Origin: Filobasidium wieringae | Taxonomy: Eukaryota > Basidiomycota > Tremellomycetes > Filobasidiales > Filobasidiaceae | Direction of reading: 5' to 3' | Assembly (NCBI GenBank): GCA_001600055.1 | Contig: BCIV01000001.1 | Coordinates: 985,774 to 1,049,773 of the forward strand | DNA length: 64,000 bases | Part shown: positions 1 through 10,159 of the stretch, one piece after another | Layout of the letters: every line of letters begins with the position of its first letter | Position numbering within the stretch: position 1 is the stretch's first letter | The notes under the pieces: model-generated | What the model saw: only the letters and a program-made list of their open reading frames with translations | Told to the model about the DNA's origin: nothing | Databases searched by the model: none | Made by a program: the position numbers and the translations under genes

Positions 1-229
1 TACGATATCGGAACGCGACTATCCCTCCTATGAAAGAGTTCCAAATCTGTAAGGACGTAAGTCCGGGATCAACACAGCTATCTTGGACAGCTCGATCGAC
101 CTATCGTCGCTTCGTCGGCCGTTAACTCACGTTGGCACCGAACAGAGCACCGTATCCCAAAACATACGCCCCTCTGAGCGTTCGAGGGGTGTGCGACCAG
201 GCGTTGAGACTGGAGATTGCTGATCCCAT
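1..229 (-). CDS. TMEM205-like (DUF4149) membrane protein, N-terminal part, cut by window edge
   Basis: Only the first two exons are inside the window. Exon 1 is 131-229, starting at the ATG at 229 and ending in a GTGAGT donor; exon 2 is 46 down to the edge, after an ACAG acceptor at 47-50. Exon 1 ends with LGYGALFGAN and exon 2 continues in frame with IWNSFIGGIVAFR. A glycine-rich segment followed by W-N-S-F-x-G-G is the start of the first membrane region of TMEM205/DUF4149 proteins, small multi-pass membrane proteins of poorly known role. An upstream in-frame extension to 370 is less likely because the ATG at 229 gives the compact family-like start. The family call rests on about 48 residues, so it is moderate. 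Confidence 0.6.
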
Positions 230-1333
230 TATATTACTTGAATGGGTTTCTGTGATAGCTGTGATAGAGTGAACAGTGCTTCGTAGGAGAAAACAGGACG
301 AGCGTTTGGTATTTTGTAGAATTTGTAGTAGCCGGTAACAACATTCGAACTGATCTACGATCGATTGCAACCATTCAACTATGACGACAGCCGATCTTCC
401 GGTCCGCGGTGCTAGCTAGCTCTCATGCGTTTCCAGGGACATGTGTTTTGGCTCGTGGCGTTTCAGGCTCAGAGAGCCATGCGTGATTCCGGTGACTTCT
501 GGGCGGAGATGCGGGGAAGGCTTCGTCCAGGTAGAGTCTATCTGGCTGTATAGTAAGACTCATGCTGTGGGCGTGGTTAACTTCATGAGTAGAGGATGTT
601 ACTACTATCTGAGACTGGTTCTCATCGGATATGCGACAGCTATACAAGTTGTCGAGGATTTTGATCCAGGGGTGTGGTGTGTAACGGAACGACCTACGCA
701 CGCGAGAAATGATGAAAGTGGGTTGTGATTGTCGTTCGTTGTTGACTTGAGGTGAGACCACCCGTGGACTGTCCGAATCGTCTCTCACACCTCACCTCTG
801 GTCTCGGCCTCTAGCCATACACACTTGTCGCTCACAACCCGATATGCAGCACCCCCTTTGCTCGATTTCTCACACTCTTGCGTTCCTTTATCTTCTGCAC
901 TCCTTCATACTTCCCCTCGGCCCCTAGTCCGTATCAGCAGGTTCACCGTGACTCCGCGCATCAACCGGTTCAACTATAAAAGAGAGCGTAGTTGATAACA
1001 TTTGGACGTCGATCATCTTTCCCTCTCCGTCCCTACGCCCTTATAAGCAAATTCGAAGCACCTTCAAGCATACAAAGAGATTCTTGGATCTTCAGGAGAT
1101 ATTCCTTTGGTGTTCCATCCCAAAACAAACAACGTCCGCGCTTAGATCAACGGACCGAAACGATCAATAACACGCTCTCGACCGTTCATCACCGAATTCA
1201 CAATCAGCTTGATCCATCCTCTCAACCAAGACATCCTCCCAATTGCACTCGCCCTCGCACCTCACCTCTCCACTCACTCAACAACCTTTTCAACTCCACG
1301 TGATCATCCGAATCACCCTTCTCTTCCTGTTAC
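230..1333. promoter_or_regulatory. Divergent intergenic region and CK1 promoter/leader
   Basis: No supported gene lies in this 1.1 kb between the TMEM205-like start (-) and the casein kinase start (+). A TATAAA sits at about 975-980, some 355 bases before the kinase ATG, and could be its core promoter. From about 1020 to 1330 the + strand is C/T-rich and A-rich, as in basidiomycete 5' leaders. Open frames here on both strands show no recognisable protein. The TATA assignment is inference. Confidence 0.35.
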
Positions 1334-4068
1334 ATGGCAACCACACACATCATCTCCACATCAAACAACATGTCCAGCTCTAACGCGCAATCCGCACCTA
1401 CTGCTGGAAGCTCGAGTAACGTTGTCGGAGTACACTACAAGGTCGGCAAGAAGATCGGAGAGGGTAGTTTCGGAGTCATCTTCGAAGGTAAGTTCACAGG
1501 CGGAACCCGTGTGAGATATGGGAGAAGAGGATGCTGATGTGATTCATGGTTCGGACTGATTTTAGGTACTAACCTTCTGAACTCTCAAACCGTTGCGATC
1601 AAATTCGTAAGTAGAGAAGCAGTTCATGCTTCGAATCTTCCAGCACCGGGCACAATTTGACTAATTACAACATCATGTCGTGTCTCAACAGGAACCCAGG
1701 AAGTCCGATGCACCTCAATTGAGAGACGAGTACCGTTCTTACAAGATCCTCTCCGGATGTCGTAAGTCGCATCCGCTCCTGGCGACTTCATCTCTGTCTC
1801 TCTTTAATCTAACAACAACTCTCATTGAAAGACGGAATCCCTCAAGTCTACTACTTTGGACAAGAAGGATTACATAACATTCTAGTCATCGATCTCCTCG
1901 GTCCCTCGATGGAGGACTTGTTCGATATGTGTGGCCGGAAGTTCTCCGTAAAGACCTGTGCAATGGTCGCTAAGCAGATGGTCAGTCGGTCTGCCGTGAT
2001 TGCAATGTATTTGATAGGAAGCTAAAACCTTTCTGGTACTGCTCGTCCAGATCACTCGAGTGGAGACGATTCATGAGAAGAACTTAATTTACCGTGATAT
2101 CAAGCCTGATAACTTCTTGATTGGTCGACCGGGCAGCAAGGGGGAAAACGTCATCCATGTCGTCGATTTCGGAATGGCTAAGCAGTACCGGGATCCCAAG
2201 ACGTCAGTCCTCCGTTTATTACGGGCGTGGGATTGATCGTTGATGGCTCTACTATGATTCGATCACAGGAAACAACATATTCCTTACAGAGAGAGGAAGA
2301 GTTTGAGCGGAACTGCTCGTTACATGAGTATCAACACTCATCTCGGTCGAGGTAAGTCTGACCTACTTGACCGCGACGAGACAGGATAAGCGCTTACATG
2401 CTCACAATCCCCTCAGAGCAATCTCGACGAGACGACTTGGAGTGTCTAGGACACGTCTTCTTCTACTTCTTGAGGGGAGCTCTTCCTTGGCAAGGACTTA
2501 AGGCTGCTACTAACAAGCAGAAGTATGAGAAGATCGGGGAGAAGAAACAAACTACTCCCATTCCCGAGTTGGTCGAGAATTACCCTCGTATGTTTAAGGT
2601 TTCGGAAGCGATCGACGAAGCAGAAATTGACGTTCCGTGTCGTATTACAGAGGAATTCGCCATTTACCTCAACTACGTTCGAAAGCTCGGATTCACCGAG
2701 ACTCCCGACTATAACTTCCTTCGAGACTTGTTCAGCAAGGCTCTTCGTTTCGCTGGAGAGACCGAGGATGGGGTATACGACTGGATGCTATTGAACCAAG
2801 GCAAGGGTTGGCAGAGCGCTAGTGTGAGTAGTCTTGTTTTTCCGAGGACCCCGACCTGTACGCCGCGATGCGGCCAGGTCTTCCCGTTCCTTCCCTTCCA
2901 CTCCCCCACTCACCCCTTACCTAATTCCATATCTTACCGTCCGGTCTTTTGCACCTCGGATCAAAAAATTGCATTCGCTACATCTTCTCGTCTTGCCGTT
3001 CTTTCTTTGGCTGGCTGGCTTTTCTTTTCGCTGGAATTGGCTGATTGACGATAGTTGATCCCTCCTCCACCTCCATCTCGGCAGCATCGTTCCAGGGGTG
3101 AGCGTGAACGTGAACGCGACAGGGCGGACAAGTTGGCTCCCGTTGGAACGCCCGGCGGCAACGTCGTTCCTCCCTCGCCAGCAGTGTGAGTCACAAGACC
3201 AGTCTTTCGCTTGTGACTCTTACTAAACAGACTGTTCATTCGTGTGACTTAGTAACAAGAACCGCAAGTCTGCTACTGCGGCCCTTCAAAGTCAGGCCAA
3301 CGCCAGTAACCAGGCTATCATCGGAGTAAACGCGACTAGCCCTGCGACAGCTTCGCGAAGGCAGTCCGCACAGCAACAGGCTCATCCGTTTGCCGCTTCT
3401 GGAGGGTACGTCTTGCCTGGAATCTTTGGAATGGCCTAAGGGCGAACTTGCGATACCTGCTTGTGCGGTACCTACGTTTCCTCAACACACAAAAAAAAAG
3501 AGAAAAAAGGATACAAAAATCTCAAACCCACTCCCTTACCCCGTGCTTGCCGAACCGAATTTGCCGTATGATCAAAGAGTGGAACAAGGGATCTGACTTT
3601 GCTCTTGTTTTTGTTCTTCATTTGTGCTGTATCATGCTATACGCTTGGTTCTCTCTCGAAACCACCTTTCGTCCCCTTCCTTTCCACATTGTTTCGTTCA
3701 TCTCCCGCCTCTCCGCTTCTCGAACAATCCTGTTCCTTTGTCTTTTTTCGCGCTACCACAGGGCTCAAACGCCAACAGACGGTCGATTAGACGTCAACTA
3801 CAACCGCCACATTAACAACGAATACGACCCTTCAGCACAAGCATTACCATCGCAAGCGGGTATTCCTGCCATGACGCCAATGTCTACCGGCGCTGCTCGA
3901 ACAGGCACGCCGAACCAACCGATGGATTCGAGAACGCCCCAACAGCCAATGCAATTCACTAAATCCAGTGGTCAACAACAGCAAATAGGAGTCGGTAACG
4001 CTAACGGCGAGTACGAAGAGCCCCGGCGCAACAAGTTTTTGGACATCCTTTGTTGTCGAATGCATTGA
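1334..4068 (+). CDS. YCK2: Casein kinase 1, YCK-type, with C-terminal Cys-Cys membrane anchor
   Basis: Ten exons give a 538-residue protein: 1334-1487, 1566-1606, 1692-1761, 1832-1980, 2051-2202, 2269-2351, 2417-2823, 3085-3185, 3253-3405 and 3762-4068. The kinase domain starts near residue 35 with [12 protein letters not shown], has the VAIKFE lysine, the catalytic [10 protein letters not shown] and the CK1-specific YMSINTHLG segment. After the kinase comes a Q/S/P-rich tail ending in LDILCCRMH; the paired cysteines resemble the palmitoylated ends of yeast Yck1/Yck2, which anchor these kinases at the plasma membrane for glucose sensing, endocytosis and morphogenesis. A second in-frame ATG at 1370 is an alternative start. 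The last two long introns (261 and 356 nt) are far longer than the others; the last holds an A-rich tract near 3490-3510. Family call is firm; the orthology label is inference from the tail. Confidence 0.93.
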
Positions 4069-4556
4069 TGCACATAGTTTCAGGTATGTGGTTCGTCGCG
4101 CGATCGGCTAGGCTGCCGTTGTGCTTATCAGATGTGAACCGTTCCTAGTATTGTAATTTCTCCCAGCCGGCTTCAGGTCCAGCAAGAGCTCAAGTGGACT
4201 TCAATCTTGCCGTCAAAGATGCGAGCTCGATACCCATGCCCTCAGCATTCGTCTACTTAACGACAAGAACGGCTTTCTTTCGGCAATCATCTACCTAATA
4301 CATCTGCTTCACTTATGACGTTTTTACCTTCCTGCCATCTTTTCTTCTCCGCTTTGTGAATGTAGATCTATAATCGCTGTGCACCCACTTCATTGTTGTG
4401 AACTATGACATTGCATAGACTGCGATTGTTACTGCAAAGCGATGCGTTTATTGCTCATACAGTCCATATAGCTGCATGACTTGCAGCTATTCCATAAATA
4501 CATCGGTGCAGCAGACGTAAATACTAAAAAACAATTTCCATTGTAAATCCTCGTCC
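4069..4556. other. Convergent 3' intergenic region
   Basis: This 0.5 kb lies between the stop codons of the casein kinase (+) and the phosphatase (-). I see no gene, repeat or structured RNA. It probably holds the two 3' UTRs; the A/T-rich part near 4490-4550 would suit poly(A) signals, but no single site can be named. Confidence 0.5.
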
Positions 4557-6707
4557 TTAATCCTGATCATCATCCTCGTCCTTCGTACACACAGCGTCCC
4601 AGTCGCTGTAACGTTCAATCCTCTCATCCATCCAAGGCTTGAAGTCTGGCCAAGCGCAGCTTCCCTTGGGGCCGGACTCGCACCCGTGCATGTTGGCCTG
4701 CTGACCGTTTACCATGACTCGAACGAAAGAAGGCACCTCGTCCTCATCGAACGCGGAAGCTCCTTCAACCGTGCCTGGTGCGCAGCTGAATCTCTCAAGC
4801 GCGATATGGCCCAAGAATGCGACCAGCTCGGTAGTTCGCCACTGTCGAGGTTCCGGGCGGTGATCAAGGGGAGGAGCAAGGTCGGCGGAAGGTCCGAGTC
4901 TGTCATCGGTGGCGTTGTACAAGTTCAAGATAGTCGAAGTGAATGCAGGTGACTCTCGGTGAGTGAAGAAGAGGTGGAGCCTGTAGACAGAATCAAAATA
5001 AGCGTATTTCAGAGTGGTTTGGCTAAGAATATCGCTCACAATTGACTGTGGGTTCCGTTAGGAGGCAACCTAGGCTCTGGTAGACCATCACCAGGCTTTC
5101 CACCCTTCTTACCCTTCTTTCCTCCCTTCTTGGAAGACCTCGCACGGATATCACGTCCAGGGTGTTCAGGGTCATCGGACCTGCCATCGCCATCGCGATC
5201 ATCCTCGACCTCCCCAGCAATCAAATGACGGGCGGTCTTGATCCAAGGAGCACCGAGGTATGGCGATAGCTCGTTACCGTATCCCATCATGTAGTGGAAT
5301 CGGACCTTGATGAACAACAAACAAGTCAATACTCGAACTCTGTGCTTGTGCTCGATGGTCGACTTACGTCAAAGTAGTACTCTCCATCAAGTAGCTCTTC
5401 CTCGGTAAAGACACCACAGAATCCACTCCAGCCTTGGTCGATGGACTCGTAAGCGCACAGCATCATCATGGCCAAGATATCCCTATCGTCTACCCTCTTG
5501 GCGATCTCGGGAACAACACTCGTCAACCTCTCCCTGATCTTGGGAGCAAAGACATTCAACCATTTCCCGGCAGGTTCGAGGGAAGGTTCCTTGGTAAAAG
5601 TCTCACACGCCTTATGAGGGGTAAGGGATCGTTTCCATCCTCTTCCGAGCTTGTTAGGGACCTTGACGAGTTGGACGTGGAATCCGTCACCGGTCCCGTC
5701 CCCTCCAGTCTGGTTCTTGGGAAAAGCTCCCTTGATAAAAGAAGTAGCGGTCTCGATGTCACGAGCGCTGGAAGCAGTCCAGAGCTTATAAGGGGGAGCA
5801 GGCTTCTTAGTCCTAGGATCCTTGGAAGGGGGTTTCTTGTGATCAGGTTTCTTGTGTTTCTTCTTGTCCTTTCCGTGCTTCTTTCCATGCTTGTGCTTCT
5901 TCTCTTTGGAAGAGAACAATCTGTCGAACTCATCAGTTTCGAGCATGTCGACCGTCTCGATGGAATCGGGAAGAGGCTTCTTGCCCTTGTGAGGTTTGCC
6001 GGTGTGGGGAGCGGGGAACAAGTGAGAGTACGACGATTTGATAGCTTGACCGAACGCCTGTCGAGCAATCCAGATCAGGTTCGATTTTGGATCGAACGTA
6101 GATGGGGTCGACTTACAAACGCATCTATCTTGCCCTTATCACTCAAAACCTCGTCGACTTCCTCTGTAACAGGAGTCTCCCAGTCCTTCAAGAACCACCA
6201 CTTCCTCTCGCCAACGTCACCATCCCACGTTCCTTCCTTCTTCCATCTCTTGATCTCGTCATCTCGGTTCCACTCCTCTGGCGCTTGAGGGAAGACTTCG
6301 TCCCCCCATCCAGCTACCTTGTCAACGAAAGGTTGAATGAACTGTTCCCTGTCGTCGTCGTTGCTCTCAATAGCGCTGTGACGGATCAAAATGGAAGCCG
6401 TGGTGACGTTACAGGAAGGGTGAGGAAGAGGGGTGATCTCCTTGGACGGCACAAAGTAAGGGGACATAGCGGACAAGTCTGAAACAGCACACCAAACAGG
6501 TCAGACCAGTTCATGATCTCCGTTGAATCGTAAGGATCATCGAGAAAACATACGCTGAAGAGGATCAAACTTGAAGTTTGGCTTGTCCGGGATCGGATGA
6601 GGATCATCCTGACGATCAACGCCAAAGACGGTCTGTTCGGTAGGTGCCGCTAGGACTGGGCTGAGGGCCCCGAGGACTGCAAGGGAGACGATAGCGGACT
6701 GCTTCAT
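4557..6707 (-). CDS. Secreted histidine-phosphatase superfamily protein with lysine/histidine-rich insert
   Basis: Five exons (6554-6707, 6117-6478, 5368-6057, 5040-5305, 4557-4980) give 631 residues. An N-terminal signal peptide (MKQSAIVSLAVLGALSPVLA) predicts secretion. The phosphohistidine motif is present in the variant form ILIRHSAIESNDDD, keeping the Arg-His pair but not the classical RHGxRxP. Further family features are CETFTKE, the GYGNELSPYLGAPWI block and the C-terminal GHIALE carrying the second histidine. The fold is that of histidine acid phosphatases, phytases and MINPP-type enzymes, which remove phosphate from extracellular esters. Two basic stretches are unusual: a Lys/His run near residues 190-230 and a Lys/Gly run in exon 4. 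The substrate cannot be told; phytate or other phosphomonoesters are guesses. Downstream (same strand) of G-alpha but with a 430-base gap. Confidence 0.82.
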
Positions 6708-7139
6708 CTTTACAGTCGAGTGTGGCTGTACAGATAGAAACCTGTTCGAGCGATTTCAGTCCGAGATGTGAACTGAGCATATATGGTTTTGACCTTTGAG
6801 AAGATCGAGAATTGTGTTCCGGTTACGACCTAGACCTACGTCATAGTGGAAATATACATGTCAGGCCCTCACTTGGCGCTTTCGGACGGGTTTCAGCTTG
6901 GCCCAGCCAAGGCTGAACCAAGCGCAAGACAGGTGGAGAGAAGGTATGGCAGGGTCATGAAGATTCTCATCTGATTACAAGATCAACCTTGATCACTATT
7001 AACTATAATATAAAGGAAAGCAACGTGGACAAACCAAACAAATACCCTAAAAAGAACGAATGAGAGGGTGCGGATGCTGGAAATACAATGAAAGATGGTG
7101 CCCAAGAAAGTCGTTAAGAATCGTACTAGGACGACGAGG
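6708..7139. promoter_or_regulatory. Phosphatase promoter / G-alpha 3' region
   Basis: This 0.43 kb stretch separates the G-alpha stop (-) from the phosphatase start (-). I see no coding frame with recognisable content. It should hold the G-alpha 3' UTR and the phosphatase promoter; TATATGG near 6778 is about 70 bases upstream of the phosphatase ATG and may be a core element. No phosphate-response motif was confirmed. Confidence 0.35.
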
Positions 7140-8730
7140 TTATAGCAATCCGCCTACGAGTCGATATATTAGTATGGTTCGAAGTGAAGGATAGGTAAAC
7201 AAGACGTACAGTCCCGCAGGTTGGCCTGTATAATCACATCATTCACCGCGGTCAAAACGAAGGACAAAGCTTTCGTATCCGTCGCACAAGTGTAATGCTT
7301 CAACATTTCCCAATCGAATCAGCAATCCATCTTTCTTTCCTGTCGGACCACGCGTTCATAGACTCACAGCATAAATGCTCTTATCCAAATTCTGGTTGAG
7401 TCCGACGAATTTATCGAGCAGGAAAGAACATGCCGCTTCGTAATCCCTGTCGTCACCTCGGTACTCTGGGAAGTACTCGGACATGGGGGAGACGGGAAGC
7501 TTTTCGCGGAAGATATCGATCTTGTTCAGGAAGAGGATCTACAGGTGGCGACGTTAGATAGAGTGATCTGATTGAACGATAGCGAGTGGATGGACTTACG
7601 ATAGAAGTCCGGGTGAACCATCGGGAATTACAGATCGAGTCGAACAGAGTCAACGCTTCTGACATTCGGTTGACCGATTCGTCTTCGTACAACTTCTGGT
7701 CATCTATGAGACACGAACTGCATCAGATCCCGAGCCGAAAGGTGGGAAGGATGATCGGGGAACTCACATTCTGAAATCGCCACCAAGAAGACGATAGCGT
7801 TACAGCTCTCGAAACAATGGATCCCTGTCGATCGTGTTGAACGCCATCAACGTCTCGCTTAAAGTAACATGGAAGCATACCACCCGACTTACACTTTTTC
7901 CTCTCACTTCGCTGACCACCAACGTCGAACAACTTGTACGTCAAATCCCCGATCTGGAAAGTCGTCTCGCTGATCCCCGTCGTCTTGACTCGGGCACGAA
8001 GAATGTCTTGATCGGTAGGCATGAAGTTGGTAGCGCCTATTCTGGAGATCGAGTCGAAGTAGCTATCCCATTGAAAAAGTGTATAGGGAGATTAGGGATG
8101 GTACTGAAGAAGCTTGGAAAAGTAAGAGGAAGCTTACTAAGGAGCACTATCGTTGATTTGCAACTCGTTCCTCCTCTGATAAGCCCTTCTTACACCGGCA
8201 TCTTCCCAAAGCCCAAGGATCGCGTCCGTCAATCGAGGAGGCATGATATCTCCTTCAACTTGAGTAGGGGTGGCCATGATCAGTTCGTATCTCGCCATGT
8301 TACTGGGTTCGACTTGGATGTCCATATTGTTGAGTCCTTCTAGGAGGACGCGCATGGATTGGACCGTGTTACTGAAGATTATCTCCTTGTACGACTCTCG
8401 TTCGTTGTTGTCGTAAGGTCTTTCAAGATCAAGTCAGCTGGATGAACGGAGTATGAGACAGTAGAACGGTAGGAAAAAGGACTCACTTGTTGTGAATCAA
8501 ACGCATTTGCTTGAGAACCGTACTCTTCCCCGATTCTCCTGCTCCCAACAATAACATCTTGATCTCATTCTGGAGTACCTGTCGATCCCGTTTCAATTGA
8601 GATTCGATGGCTTCGTTGCCTGACGCGATGTCGTAAAGAAGTTAGACATGCCAGGATACTTCGGTCGGGGGAGGCAATACGTACGAGCTTTCGCGTTGGG
8701 GTCTTCGTGATGAGAGGTGGTGCAGCCCAT
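7140..8730 (-). CDS. Heterotrimeric G protein alpha subunit, Gi-like class
   Basis: Nine exons (8685-8730, 8487-8619, 8138-8419, 7893-8062, 7768-7824, 7600-7703, 7368-7538, 7210-7297, 7140-7153) give exactly 354 residues, the length of animal Gi-alpha. The start MGCTTS has the Gly2 and Cys3 expected for myristoylation and palmitoylation. The P-loop GAGESGKS is at residues 41-48, the catalytic Arg is 178 in ARVKTTG, Gln204 lies in [12 protein letters not shown] is the guanine-specificity motif and CATDT the TCAT-like loop. The protein ends CGLL, with Cys351 at the pertussis-toxin position. It binds GTP and couples a seven-helix receptor to cAMP or MAP-kinase pathways at the plasma membrane. 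Basidiomycetes have several G-alphas; I cannot assign which one (GPA1/2/3) this is. The final exon is only 14 nt. Confidence 0.95.
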
Positions 8731-10159
8731 TGTATATCGTTTGCTTGATGATGATGATTTATCGGTCGGAAAAGTATAGGATTAAGAAGGCGACTACGAT
8801 AACGGTCCTAAGGTCGTAGGTAATACTGCTTTGGTGGAAAAGGTATCGCAAAGGAGGTCCAAGGTAGAAAAGTTCAGGTAGATATTGCTTGGTGGGTTCG
8901 ATGAAAGCTTTATAAAGGTTGAAACCTAAGCTGATGAACTGGCGCTGGTGAGTGTAATTCCTTTCGTTCCGTGATCTATCATCGTTATGATCGTGATCGT
9001 GATCGTGATCATGATTCATGACAGCAGCGTGCGCGGTAGCGTGGTAGTCGACAGGCGGCAGGCGAGAGCAAAACAGTGATGAAAGGATGCAAAGTCAGCT
9101 CTCTTTCCTGGAACATCGAACGTGGAACAAGGATCGAAACCCTTTCGCGTGCGTGGTAGATCGCCCATCACACAGTTCGAAACACTCGCCGAATGTTTCC
9201 GTGCTCCGTGATCTTCCTCGCGGAAATCTCTCCCAATCGCTAACTCACCTTTGGCGGGCAAATTGGAATGATCTGCAGACGTTTCGAGTAGGAGGCCGAG
9301 ACAAGAGGTGATTCTAAACGGATTTCCGAGGGTGATGAAACGTCGTCGAAAACGGGTCGAGAACGGTAGGGTAGCTGGGGGCGGAGGATGATAAGGACGA
9401 GCACTGTAAGCTCTGATTGGGAGGAGAGGATGGATGGAAAGACAAGGTGACACAGCTCTTTGAGCCACTCCAACAACCACGACTACGTCAGGAGATATAT
9501 ACCAGGTCATACAACAAGATCCTCGGAACACTGGGGCGTAGCGCAAATCCAAAACGGGACTAAAACCCCATTCGACCCCTAGCTGGTAAAGCGTATCGGT
9601 GCTCAAGGGACGACTAACTTTAGCTCCATCCCTTTCCGCCCCGACTAGCCAGTACAAGCTCACATGCCATTGACGTCGATACCCACACCTGTTTTTGTTC
9701 TAGATCGCCCGGTTGTTATTCCGCCAGGTAGGTATCGAAACCTTTTGTTCTTCCTTACGAGCCCGAAGCAAGGGGAAGCATCCTCACTAGAGAAAGTCAC
9801 CGGGTCCGATTTCCCCCTCTTTGGTTGTAACATCGGCCCTTATCGAGTTGGAACAACAAAACCATCCGACACAAGGCGTGGTGTGGTCCGAGCAGAGTTC
9901 AGGAAATTCATCCGGTTACAGAGAACAAAAGACGTCTTTTCTCGCGACGATCAAGGTTCAAACGCGGAAACAAAAACAGGAGCAGCTGAGATTACGTGAG
10001 ATTGTATCTTCCATACAACATACAACTTGCCATTTGCAACTTGCAAAGTTGCGGACTTGCGGTACTGTACACTCTGAGGTGACAAAACGGCCCGGTATCG
10101 ACGGACTTCAGACTGAGACTGTATACGGATACAGGGACAAGTGAGACCACACGAGATTC
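8731..10159. promoter_or_regulatory. 1.4 kb gene-free region upstream of G-alpha
   Basis: Between the HIR1 stop (-) and the G-alpha start (-). Several open frames occur, the longest on the minus strand at 9016-9663, but none has a recognisable domain or a plausible splice-linked partner. A short GATCGT tandem repeat lies at about 8989-9018. The region probably holds the G-alpha promoter and a long 5' leader; an untranslated RNA cannot be excluded. Confidence 0.35.
8989..9018. repeat. (GATCGT)n short tandem repeat
   Basis: About four and a half copies of a six-base unit, ending in GATCATGATTCATG. It lies some 260 bases upstream of the G-alpha start codon, in the presumed promoter or leader. 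Being rich in GATC and near-palindromic, it could pair with itself; no function is claimed. Confidence 0.7.

Noticed and set aside
423..788. Open frames of about 100-120 codons on both strands upstream of the casein kinase
   Set aside because: No domain, no splice link to neighbours and low-information composition; the region fits a divergent promoter and leader.
992..1514. Overlapping + strand open frames before and across the casein kinase start
   Set aside because: They lie in the C/T-rich leader or in the wrong frame of exon 1; the kinase frame explains the region.
5434..6288. A 284-codon open frame on the + strand
   Set aside because: It is antisense to exons 2-3 of the secreted phosphatase, whose lysine codons make long Leu/Val frames on the other strand.
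8989..9018. GATCGT repeat considered as part of a CRISPR-like or satellite array
   Set aside because: Only one short tract without spacers, in a eukaryotic genome; a simple microsatellite explains it.
9016..9663. A 215-codon open frame on the minus strand
   Set aside because: No recognisable domain, odd composition, and no homologue or splice partner that I can see; kept only as part of a long gene-free region.
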